Source of the DNA: Hyposmocoma kahamanoa
Taxonomy: Eukaryota > Arthropoda > Insecta > Lepidoptera > Cosmopterigidae
Assembly (NCBI RefSeq): GCF_003589595.1
Contig: NW_020653993.1
Span: 8,798,962 to 8,862,961 of the forward strand
Direction: 5' to 3'
DNA length: 64,000 bases
Position numbers and translations under genes: made by a program. This document shows positions 1 through 9,334 of the stretch, in pieces. The stretch's first letter is position 1, and every line of letters starts with the position of its first letter. The notes beneath the pieces were generated by a model. It did no database searches and had not been told where the DNA came from. It saw only the letters and a program-made list of their open reading frames with translations.

Positions 1-355
1 CCAATAGCCCCAGAGCTGTTAGTGCTAGAACCATATATTTTTAATTATTATCTTACATGAAACATCGTTTTTGAAGATAAGGTAATTTGAAACATTAACA
101 CCAAACTTAAGAAATAATAGAGTATGATTACATGATTTAATTACATAATTTCACTAACACCTACGACTTAGTCCACGTGGAATTAGTACTATGACGTGGA
201 ATTAGTACTTATGTTTAATAGGTATTCTGCAGTATTATTATTCCTGCATAATGCATTATAGTAGCAGTAGAGCTCCTTATTCTATATCTATGGTCTCCCC
301 GGAACTCCTTATCTCTCGGGGTGGGCCGCATCATCAGCCCCATAATCTTTCTACA

Positions 356-1175
356 TTAGTTTTGATTATAGGTATTGGCCCTCCCTACCGACCCTTTGGG
401 TAACGAGAAGGGCACTATAACCTATGCATGCACAGGAACCTTCTAAGTTCAGGTTCTGAAGCCAGATCAGCCAGTGTACAGGGTTGTCACTGACTTCGTC
501 CGGTTCTCACGAGCCTAGTGCTCGATCGTGTGAGCCGACCCAGGTGCACGTACAGTACCTTCCCTATTTTCCAGGTAGGTACCGGAGCTGTTGGCACGCT
601 CCCAAATTCTTACGCAGCTGGAGGAATCGGAGGATGTCTAGCTCATCCTCTACTAGCTCTCCGGGCTCGTGACAGAGATGCTGGTAGCAGTGACCTGCGA
701 CAATATCCGGACATAACTAACGACTTACAGGGCAACTCACGTGCCCCGTGCGTCGCCCTTAGGTCCTCGTCTTGACCGCTACTAAACTAAGACGCGATTA
801 CGCCACCGGAGCAGACGAACATGTCCGTCTCTGCAGCTCACTTGAAACCCCGGCGAGTCTATACCGAAGTTCGGGTCCACCAGACGCGCACGTAAAGGTG
901 TAGGTATCTTTGGCGGAGGGCTTGGCCCGGATGCCCGCCGTACCTGGTCTTAACGGGGAGCCTCTATAGTAACCCTCCCTAACGACCCTTGGGGTATACG
1001 AGAAGGGCACTATAACCTGTGCATGCACAAGAACTTTCCAAGTTCAGGTTCTGACCCCAGACCAGCCAGTGCACAGGGTTGTCACAGACCATTGTCACTG
1101 ACTTCATCCGGTTCTCAAGATGCCTCACGTACAGTACCCTCCCTATTTTCCAGACAGGACTTGCAATGATCAGTG
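356..1175. repeat. Direct duplication of a repeat of unknown class
   Basis: A block at about 368-600 recurs at about 968-1,170. Shared landmarks, in order, are ACCCTTTGGGTAACGAGAAG (variant GACCCTTGGGGTATACGAGA), GGGCACTATAACCT, AAGTTCAGGTTCTGA, ACAGGGTTGTCAC, GACTTCGTCCGGTTCTCA and ACAGTACCTTCCCTATTTTC. The spacer (600-960) is GC-richer than its surroundings. Short open frames on both strands lack recognisable domains. It is probably a piece of a larger transposon, but the class cannot be told from here. Confidence 0.55.
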
Positions 1176-1739
1176 CGGTTTCAAGAAAATCTTACTTGGA
1201 ATCCAGGTAGGCACGGGCCTCGGCTCTGGACGCCACTGACGCCACAAGTCCGCCGGCGGACGGCGAGAAACTACGAGCAGCATGATGGTGAGCTCGGGAC
1301 AGTACTAGAGTACACAATTCTGTGTTGTGATTTCGTTGGTCTGTAACATGGCGAAAGTGATGGGGTCTTCAGGATCGCTGAGAACTTCCCTGGATCGATT
1401 TGTCCTGATGTGACCCAAGACTTTAAACGTCTTTGAGAACGAGCAAGCTATAGACAAAGTGATCGCCGCCCGTTGGCTTCACACAAAACACCAAAAAGGT
1501 GGTAACGCGTTGACTTTGCTGACAGTACGTACCTAATAGGTACCTACATAAATAAACATCAGTTATTTAAATTAAGCCGCAGTCAACTTGTACCAATTTC
1601 ATGAATACCAACACCTAATTTGTACATAAGTTTGTTAAGATTATTTAGACATCATTTAACACAATAATTTTAATTAATTTGATAAAAAAGAAATTGAAAA
1701 TCACGTAAAACATTTTCGATTAATTTCAAAGTATTTGAT

Positions 1740-1747
1740 TATATATT
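1740..1747 (+). promoter_or_regulatory. TATA-like box of the secreted-peptide gene
   Basis: TATATATT lies 41 bases before the ATG at 1,788, leaving room for a short 5' leader starting near 1,770. Position and sequence fit a TATA box. No expression evidence is available. Confidence 0.35.
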
Positions 1748-1787
1748 TTCAATTTGAAGACACGTATTGTTTTACACATTCGGCAAG

Positions 1788-4700
1788 ATGAGAACGTATA
1801 TTCGATTAATCATTTTTATCACAGTATGTGTTTTAGTAATGGCACAAGAACAACAATTCCTTCTTGAGGTAACATTATTGTATTATTGTTTGTATACTAT
1901 GATTGTGATTTTGTATACTATGATGGCGAGTGATGTAGTATAAACTACATTACTAGCCATCTAGCGGAATTTGAAATAACGATAATTTCAGCCTCTCACA
2001 TCAGAATGGTAACAAATCGTAACTTGTTAGCCTGTATTCTGTCCTCGGAAAAAAGAAAGGCACAAGCTGCAAATTTAAAATTCTTAGATAAATTAGTAAA
2101 AAAATCTAAGTTTTTCTGAGAAAAACGAATAGTTCAAAATAAACATTTTTATTTTATGTTGAACATGCATGAAACATATACAGAAACTATTCATTATATT
2201 TAAATTATAATTAAAAAAAAATGTCATCTTAGAAAAAATATTAAAAATGTTATTAAGAGCATATAACGAGCTTAATTAACTAACATAACTTTTAATACTT
2301 GAATTGTAATCAATGATTGGAACAAGGTGTTCCACATACATACATATTACACGTTACAGTTACATGTATACATATTGTTAAAACTACCAAATTTTAATTA
2401 ATTACTTTTTTCGAATTCCGGTTTCCGGAAATGGTTTACTACATCCTAGGACAAAAGTACTCATCTAGGTAGCCAAAGTTGGATTTTAAAGTTATCCTAG
2501 TGGTGCTTTTTAAAAAAGTATGATATCGATGGTAATGACGAAGATGCTAATAATGCTGATGCAGCTGATGATACTTGTATATAATGCTGATGACGCTGAT
2601 GCTGATGCTGCTGACGGTGGTTTGATGCTAACGGTACTGATGATGCTAATGATTCTGATGATGCGGGTGGTGTTGATAATGTGGATGATGGTGATGGTGC
2701 ATATGATCCTGATTCTGATGGTACCGACGATGCTGATGATAATTATGCTAAAGGTGCAGATGATGCTAGTGGTGCTGATGATTTTGATGGTGTGGAGATG
2801 CTGATGGTACCGATGATTCTGACGGTTTTGATGACGCTGATTACGACTGGTTGTTAGGCAAGACATCGATATTGTCATCAGTACCATCAGAATCATCGGC
2901 ATCGTTCGCCCTATCTGTATCACCAGCATCATTAGTACTTTTAGCATAATCATCATCAGCACCATCCTATCATACGCATCATCAGCACCATTAGAATTAT
3001 CTGCACAATCAGAATCATTAGCACCATCAGCACTATACATGAGCATCACCAGCTACATCAGTATTACTAGCATCTTCGTCATTATCATCATTTTCGTAGC
3101 AGTAGAGCTCCTTGTGAAAGAGTACGTCTAAGAAAGTACTGCCATCATACTTATTTCTTCCGCCAAACAGGTTTATTGTAACGAAAAGTCAGTTATCTAC
3201 TGCATTTTTTTACACGGCATCACTAGAATTACTTTAAAATCCAACATTGACTTCCTAGACGCGTAGTTTTGTACTACGATGCAGTAAAACCATTTCCGGA
3301 ATTAGAAATAGTAATTAATTCAAATTTGGTGGTTTTAACAACTCTATGTTACTCCTGGAAGCTATATTAATGTATCTATGTATGTGGAACACCTTTTTCC
3401 GACCATTGTTTATAATAATAGAATAAGGAGACAAATACAGTTGTGCCCTTATTTATTGTAATTTTATTACACAATAATAACCTTATCTTCTATGACATTG
3501 AAAATTAACATAATTTTCATTCATTGAGAATTCTCTCTAATAAACTCTTACATCCCCGTTTAACCAGATACAAATACGTGAGGCGCACTATAAGTTTCCG
3601 GATTGAATAATAAAAAAATGCTATAAATGGTTAGAAATGAATTTATTGTTTTTATTATGTATTTTCATTAATTGAGAATTCTCTCTAATAAACTCTTATC
3701 TCCGGTTAAAGTCCCGTCATCCAGGTACCAATACGTGGGGCGCACTATAAGTTTCCGGAATGAATAAGAAAGAAATACTATAAATGGTCAGAAATGAATT
3801 TATTGTTTCTCAAAATATTCTCCGTTAGCGTTAATGCGTTTTTTCATACGAACAACAATCTCTGAAACATATTTTTCATACTTTTCGACAGCCTCTTCAG
3901 GTGATGAAAATCGTTGACCGCGTAACTGGTTCTTAAAGCTATTACATTACACTTTAAGTCGTAGAAAATCATGCTACGAAAATTTTCACGAGTTAAATCC
4001 ATGGTGATGTAGACAACCAATTTCTAAAATGACGCCACAATGTAAAAACAAGTGACAGTCAGATGAAACAAACTGTATTCTACAGCCAAAGAGCTCCATT
4101 TTCAAATGTTGTAATTACTTTTTAAATATTGTTTATGTAAGTGGCCAGTTCCGGAAACTTATAGTGCGCCCTATGTAGCATAATGTAGAATTTGGAATTT
4201 AATTTTCGTAGAGTAGATTTGTCCATCTTTAGCCAAAGAGACGATCGGGCCAATTTACCTACTTTTCAGGCGACTGTTGAATGTAGAAGATTGCTAAAGA
4301 TAGGGGAAGGGTGCCTTATTTTTTAGTAAAATAACTTGAATATTATATGTTATAGTGCTTTAAATCATACTCAAGTCCTGACGTGAGCATTGAGTAGAGT
4401 TCTGGAATACGACCCTTATTGTTTTAAATTTTCTTAGTGTTCGGTCTTTGTACTAATAACTATATTAATTTTGTTTTTATTTTAATCACGCTGTGGTCTC
4501 CTTTCCTTACTAATGGTGTAGGGCAATACAGAGTGCTTTTTTATAGGTCGTTTAAAATAAGCCCTGAAGACAAAAATACCTTGCTTCAAGCAAGCAGAAT
4601 AAATAAATAGAAATTGTTACAACTTTTTGTTACAGAATGATTCGGAAGAATCGGTTCCATTGGCTGAGAGATCGAAAAGAGTAAGTTGAGTAAATGGATA

Positions 4701-7700
4701 ATTTTAAGGTAAGTTTTTTGTACTCAATTTTGGTGACAATTTCTTTTTATTTAAATATTTATGGAATATCATCATGAAGTATTATTTAATATTCGAGTGT
4801 GGTAACCTGAAATAATCTTTAATATTTCACAATGATACATTCGAGTAATTAAATAATAAACATTGTCACCAAAATTGAGTACAAAAAACTTACTTTAAAA
4901 TTACTGAAATATCACTAGTGGGATTTAGATATAATCCCGAACCTAAATACTACAACGGATTGTCAACTTCGAATCTAGCACTCTAGATAACTATAAATAA
5001 TATAAACAATATCATCATATACGTTGCTCTGATCCCAAAGTAAGTAAGTAAAGCACTTGTGTTATGGAAATCAGACATAACGACGATACCACAAACACCC
5101 AGACTCGAGACAATGTAGAAGTTGTTTTCTACATTAACCCTGCCGGGGGTTGAACCCGGGACATCAGAGACGGCTACACCAAGAAAACCAGTGTGCAAGC
5201 CATTCCACCACGGCCGTCGTAACTACAAAATGACTGGCACTCCTGTCAGGGCTCCGTCACTAGCTCGAGGTTACTCGATAAGTGCCCACCGCTGAGTCTA
5301 TCGCCTACAGTGCAAGCGCTCAAACAAGTCTTTCATTTACATTACAATCCTTGTACAACCCCAGCATTCATTTATTCAGTCATTAATCAGATTTGGTAGG
5401 CTGTTATAGCGTAGCCTTTTTTCGATTTTGTATGAGAGTTTTGTATCTGTTCCGTAATAAATATTGAGTAATCTGTGCTCCTGGGGTCCATTGTCGATTG
5501 AACCAATTGCAATCACTATAGCTTGGGCTTCCAAGAGACCTTTTCTATCGTAGATAAATAAAAAATACCTGCTTGTAGTTTCTCATAGTAAAGTGCAGAT
5601 AAATTAATTACTTCTATATATAAAAGCCGTGGTAGCCTAATGGTTTGACCTACTGCCTCTCAAGCATAAGGTCGTGGGTTCGAATCCAGCCTCTCACACC
5701 TCTGAGTTTCTCGGAATTTATGTGCGAAATTTAGAAATTTATCATGAGCTTTTCGGTGAAGGAAAACATCGTGATGAAACCTGTACGTCGAAGAAGGTTC
5801 ACAACCCTCGGAATACGTGTGAAGTCCCCAACCCGCATTGGGCCAGCGTGGCGGACTATGGCCTAAACCCTCGTCTGAAAGGAGATCTGTGCCCAACAGT
5901 GGGACATATAAATGGGTTGATGATGATGATATATAAACTAGAATGAATTAATGAATACTTATTCTTTGTTGGATTGCAGTGTGCAGCTCCTGGAAAGGTA
6001 AGCTAGAGAAAAAAGGAAGAATACAGTGTTTTACTACTACAAACTACTTTATTAATTTTTTAATGTAACATACCACTATTGACTTTTTTTGGGCAGTAGA
6101 GAATAACTTGTTCATTCTTTCGATTTATATCTTGTATATTTAAACGCTTTGTGAACTACACATATCTAACCATAGCATTTGTATGTTAATTGGGTAACGT
6201 ACATACAAACTAGAGGGTCTACTCTCGATCTCCGAAACAATTACTGCCAAATGAACAATACTTGACCAAATGAAAAGACGCGTGATGCGAATGAAGCTTC
6301 TTACTTGATACTTGTCTTTTAATTTTGTCGAATAGTACTTATTTGACAGTAATTGTTTCGGACGGATGTCGGACGGAGATCGAGAGTAGACCCCTAGATA
6401 CGCGACACAAAACAAGTCGCGCGTCTTTCGACTAATTCTCGCGTGGTCTCGGAATTGGCGCAGGTATCGTATCGTATTTAACTTGTACGTTACAGGATTG
6501 ATATATTTTAATATTATGCTACTAACTGGTGTCCGCAACTTCGTCCGCGAATTTTATCGGTTCTCAATACAAATTTTCATTCCGTACCTTTCCGATTAAT
6601 TTTTGTTACAAAAGACACATCGGCTCATCTCACACTGGGGCGCAGAGTCGAAGCGTCGACGTGCGGTTCCATATTTGTATAACACAAATTTGTACCTTAA
6701 TTATGGGAAAATAGAGATGCATATACTATAGGCGAAAAATTTGTCTAGTCGCGACGCTTCGATTCTGCACCAGTCTGAGTTGAGCCTTAAGAAATCCCGT
6801 ATCGCGGGTGCCATGAACACACATAGACCACCACAAATTACACCCAAACTCACGAGAGAAATACCTGAATGTAGGCCGTACAACTATTCCTCCCGGCCCG
6901 GTAATCGAATCCGGGACCTCTGCGTGACAGTCAGTAAAAAAAATTTTTATGAGCACCGTCATGTTAGGTTTGTGAAGGAATTTCTGACTGTTTCTGTGAT
7001 GTCGATTTTTTTTTTCAGGGCAAAGGCAAAACTAAGGTCTGCTTGGTGGGATCATCCAACACATACTGCCTTGAGCAGACCGTAAGAATTTAATTTTAAT
7101 AAATGAATTTATAATGAGACTTTCGAGATTGTTACACATAGAAAACTGGAAGAAATGAAACTGGTTTTTCAATTTAAATAAAGAACCCTAAACGTTGGTT
7201 TAGGGCTCAAACAAACCAACAGTTAGGGCCCTTTATAGGTTTAAGGCCTTTACGCGGTTATAATCCGAAAAAACAGTTTCACTTCCTAAATTAATTTAAT
7301 CTTTTTCTTCATCCGCCTTCGTGCATAATTCTGCTCTATATTTTCAACGACTTCTGCCATTGTTAATTGAAAGGGCGCTTGTAATTTGTTACAAGATTAC
7401 GGCAGTATACATAACTTTTTTTTTTAATGTCACACCCTTTCAACTAACAGCGGCAGTCTTTTTATTTTGAGCACGTTTCTCATAGTGTGTCTGTCTACTT
7501 GTCTGTTGATACTCGAGTGCCTACTGATATACATTTTAAATTGAATATTTTTAAATATTAACATTATTGTTTATATTAATCATCATATTATTCTTTGAAT
7601 TCTTTTGATAATACGAAATAATAGTAGCCATTTTGAAAGTTCCATGTTTTTAAATGGCGTATTTAAATATATTCAACTATAATAATTGTGTAGTGCAATT

Positions 7701-8299
7701 TTCGACCGTTAGGCTCAATTTCCATTGCGGCGGAACGGAATGGAGGCGATTTTTTATAACTATATTGTACATAGCATAATGAACTTTATGGTCAATTGTG
7801 CAACTTCCGTGGAATGCGCGAGCATTCTCGAGAATTCCGTTATCGTTCCGCCGCAATAGAAATTGAGCCTTAATCGGAAACTAATCATTACAAATTGTTT
7901 TACTTAACATTTTGTATTAATGTTTTTTTTTGTGAAAATGCTCCACAAACTTGTTATTATTATTGATACAGAGATGGAACAAATACGAAGAAAAATTCCT
8001 CCGATCCGACTGGACGCGAACCAGCGTGTTGCCTCACCGTGGTAATTCGTAAAGTCTGGTGGCTCGGTTGGTAAATGGATGAGGTAACAGACGCTGGCCC
8101 AGTCGATCGAAAGAATTATTGTTTGTTCGATATTTGAATCAATAACAACTTTGTTTTTATTAATTTATAAAATTTTTAAAATACACATTTATTAAAATTT
8201 TACACCGTTACTTACGCTGGCTCGACGCCAAAAGCGAGAAGTTTTTGTTTTTCTAAACATTTGTAATACGTGTTTTGTTATTTTCAGGGGTTGGCCTGA
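1788..8299 (+). CDS. Small secreted cysteine-containing peptide precursor (5 exons, family not recognised)
   Basis: Exons: 1788-1868, 4636-4680, 5980-5997, 7019-7081, 8288-8299. Every intron is GT-AG and every junction is phase 0; the donors include gtaagt, gtaagc and gtaaga, and the acceptors have pyrimidine tracts. The product is 72 residues. Residues 1-19 form a hydrophobic signal peptide ending VMA, and 20-42 an acidic propeptide (QEQQ...ERSKR). RSKR (39-42) is a textbook furin site placed exactly at the exon 2/3 junction. The predicted mature peptide (43-72) starts CAAPGKGKGKTKVC and has Cys43, Cys56 and Cys65, a Gly-Lys repeat and the end EQTGLA. Exon 3 is only 18 nt. A TATA-like box lies upstream and AATAAA lies 38 nt after the stop. 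The odd cysteine count suggests a dimer or one free thiol. The introns are full of transposons. This could be an immune, neuroendocrine or silk/cuticle peptide; nothing in the sequence decides, and I do not recognise it. Confidence 0.62.
2314..3412. mobile_element. Fold-back element with GAT/ATC-rich arms (intron 1 of the peptide gene)
   Basis: The ends are inverted copies: AGGTGTTCCACATACATACA near 2,324 and its complement near 3,395. Further in, AAAGTTGGATTTTAAAGT near 2,475 pairs with a site near 3,235. The inner left arm (2,520-2,850) is a degenerate run of GATGATGCTGATG units. The inner right arm (2,870-3,085) is the same repeat inverted (CATCATCAGCACCATC). The element therefore forms a hairpin of simple-sequence DNA. 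A SINE fragment (AGCAGTAGAGCTCCTTGTGA) sits at 3,097-3,180. Long open frames here (for example 2,510-3,049, rich in Met/Ile/Ser) are by-products of the repeat. Confidence 0.7.
3520..3805. repeat. ~145-bp tandem duplication carrying a mariner end
   Basis: The block starting ATTTTCATTCATTGAGAATT (about 3,516) repeats at about 3,660. It includes GAATTCTCTCTAATAAACTC, the mariner terminal sequence GCGCACTATAAGTTTCCGG (3,586 and 3,740) and GAAATGAATTTATTG. The duplication covers flanking DNA plus the left mariner end, so the second transposon end is a copy and not a second insertion. Confidence 0.7.
3738..4171 (-). mobile_element. Internally deleted mariner element
   Basis: The 23-bp perfect inverted ends GGGCGCACTATAAGTTTCCGGAA occupy 3,738-3,760 and 4,149-4,171. 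Between them, on the minus strand, lie both ends of a mariner transposase gene with the middle missing. The total of about 434 bp compares with about 1.3 kb for an intact mariner. The copy is non-autonomous and lies in intron 1 of the peptide gene. Confidence 0.8.
3800..4002 (-). pseudogene. Mariner transposase remnant (N and C termini only)
   Basis: On the minus strand an ATG at 4,000-4,002 opens MDLTRENFRSMIFYDLK, a mariner-type N terminus. The final segment reads EEAVEKYEKYVSEIV then RMKKRINANGEYFEKQ and a stop at 3,800-3,802; the GEYFEKQ ending is characteristic of mariner transposases. The DNA-binding and DDD catalytic core is absent, and the two ends are not in one frame. No activity is possible. 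Confidence 0.75.
4699..4903. mobile_element. Palindromic MITE 19 nt after the exon 2 donor
   Basis: AAGTTTTTTGTACTCAATTT, continuing with TGGTGACAAT, at about 4,709 is inverted at about 4,862-4,897, giving arms of about 40 bp around an AT-rich loop. Related palindromes lie at 40,333-40,500 and 51,065-51,250. The element starts 19 nt past the exon 2 splice donor of the secreted-peptide gene. Confidence 0.75.
5020..5222 (-). mobile_element. tRNA-headed SINE, family C
   Basis: The minus strand has a head like ACGGCCGTGGTGGAATGGCT with a T-loop/B-box motif GGGTTCAACCCC (5,145-5,157 region), and a body with TTTTCTACATTGTCTCGAGT and TACTTACTTACTTTGGGATC. A second copy on the + strand lies at 61,392-61,622. 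It is in intron 2 of the peptide gene. Confidence 0.65.
5626..5930 (+). mobile_element. tRNA-headed SINE, family A
   Basis: The head GCCGTGGTAGCCTAATGGTT holds a Pol III A box, and GGTTCGAATCC (5,677-5,687) is a B box. The body includes GAGCTTTTCGGTGAAGGAAA and the tail ends in (GAT)n at 5,918-5,930. Other copies on the minus strand are at 21,978-22,253 and 50,425-50,892. The copy ends about 50 nt before exon 3 of the peptide gene. Confidence 0.8.
6212..6395. mobile_element. MITE family 1 (AATTGTTTCGGA ends)
   Basis: Terminal inverted sequences read TCTACTCTCGATCTCCGAAA at about 6,215 and its complement at about 6,370-6,391. The interior carries GACGCGTGATGCGAATGAAG and TACTTATTTGACAGTAATTG. 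Relatives occur at 14,170-14,350, 17,458-17,615, 24,498-24,660 and 52,480-52,655. No coding content. Confidence 0.7.
6790..6935 (-). mobile_element. tRNA-headed SINE, family B (truncated)
   Basis: On the minus strand the head ends with GGTCCCGGATTCGATTACCG, a B box in a T-arm context. The body carries CTCGTGAGTTTGGGTGTAAT and TGGCACCCGCGATACGGGAT. Fuller + copies lie at 25,845-26,046 and 49,666-49,870. It sits in intron 3 of the peptide gene, 84 nt before exon 4. Confidence 0.65.
7713..7868. mobile_element. MITE family 4 (GGCTCAATTTCCATTGCGGC ends)
   Basis: GGCTCAATTTCCATTGCGGC at 7,713 is inverted as GCCGCAATAGAAATTGAGCC at 7,849-7,868. The interior includes TATTGTACATAGCATAATGA. A second copy is at 26,514-26,721. 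It lies in intron 4 of the peptide gene. Confidence 0.75.
7990..8110. repeat. tRNA-like repeat fragment
   Basis: GATCCGACTGGACGCGAACC (minus-strand T-arm-like) and GGTGGCTCGGTTGGTAAATG (A-box-like, + strand) lie about 50 nt apart in opposite orientation. A similar sequence (GATCCGATTGGACTCGAACC) is at 30,857. It looks like SINE debris and does not fold as a tRNA gene. Confidence 0.35.
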
Positions 8300-8336
8300 A
8301 TACAGGTGAAAAAAAATCTAAGAGTTTATTCCATGA

Positions 8337-8342
8337 AATAAA
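8337..8342 (+). terminator. Poly(A) signal of the secreted-peptide gene
   Basis: AATAAA is followed within 20 nt by a GT-rich stretch (GTGTGTATTCG). It is 38 nt after the TGA of exon 5 and supports that stop as the true gene end. Confidence 0.5.
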
Positions 8343-8446
8343 GTGTGTATTCGTTTCAAATCTGCCTGTTCATTGTCCTTCCCCTTTTCAAATGGTAACA
8401 TAAGTCACTCAGCCGCTAAATTTGTAGTGCATGAGCTCCGAGACTA

Positions 8447-8769
8447 AGGGTCGTATTCCAGAACTCTACTCAATGCTCAAGTCAGGATATGAGTATGGTT
8501 TAAAGCACTCGAAATCATACCCAAGTCTCTGCCATTAGGGTCGTTTTTCCAGTGCTTGTGTTTCAATTGCAATCCTGACTTGAGCATTGAGTAGAGTTCT
8601 AGAATACGACCCTGAGAGTCGTATTCTAGAACTCTACTCAATGCTCAAGTCAGGATTTGAGTATGGTTTAAAGCAATCGAAATCACACTCAAGTCCCTGC
8701 CATTAGGGTTGTATTTCCAGTGCAATCCTGACTTGAGCATTGAGTAGAGTTCTAGAATACGACCCTAAC
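8447..8769. mobile_element. Tandem dimer of palindromic MITE family 2
   Basis: Each half begins with a version of GGGTCGTATTCCAGAACTCT and ends with its complement AGAGTTCTAGAATACGACCC. One half spans 8,447-8,613 and the next 8,614-8,769, joined head to tail. Single or partial copies are at 4,365-4,412 and 45,590-45,768. Confidence 0.75.
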
Positions 8770-9298
8770 ACAGGCAAAAACCAAGGTTATGCCTTGTACC
8801 AGTATCTTTTAAACAAAGGGGCGACTAATTCTAAAATTTCGCGACTAGTACCGACTAATTCATGACTTTTCTGAGTGGAATCAGATCTAAGTTAGGAGCT
8901 GTAGTTCTCGAGATTCAAAAACGGTGGCTGTGTTAATGTGGTGATGTCCAATTCTCAATAACAACTTTGATTATTTCTCTAGTACATAATTTAGCGGCCC
9001 AGATGTTTTCAATAATATTTGGCTGTTGTAGTCAGTTTTGTGAAAAATTTTAGTCTAATTTCATGGTAATAATACAGGTATAAATTAGTCGAATCTTATT
9101 TATTTAAAATATAGTTGTGACGTCTACATCACTTTGTAAAGTTTACACAATTCAAATAAAGTACATTATGCTATGTACAATTTCGTTACAATAACCCGCT
9201 TCCATTCTGTCGTAATGTAAAATGAGTACTAAAAGATTTGGTTAAATAAATAAATAATAAATAAATAAAATGTCGGTATGCTCCTACCGGTAGTAGGT

Positions 9299-9334
9299 CA
9301 TTAGTAGGAGCACCAGGATGTTCTCCTACTAATG
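9299..9334. repeat. Perfect 12-bp hairpin
   Basis: CATTAGTAGGAG (9,299-9,310), a 12-nt loop, then CTCCTACTAATG (9,323-9,334). A third related half-site, GGTAGTAGGTCATTAG, sits just upstream. No gene is adjacent; it may be the core of a decayed MITE. Confidence 0.6.

Noticed and set aside
484..775. 62- and 85-aa frames in the 0.4-1.2 kb repeat
   Set aside because: Short, overlapping in two frames, no domain and no splice or promoter support; part of an interspersed repeat.
2510..3049. Open frames of 179 aa (-) and 94 aa (+) rich in Met, Ile and Ser
   Set aside because: They are translations of the degenerate GAT/ATC repeat of the fold-back element, not genes.
5626..5700. tRNA gene suggested by A and B boxes (also at 25,845, 49,666 and 61,392)
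   Set aside because: Each continues directly into a repeated SINE body, occurs in several copies and cannot form a full acceptor stem; these are SINE heads.
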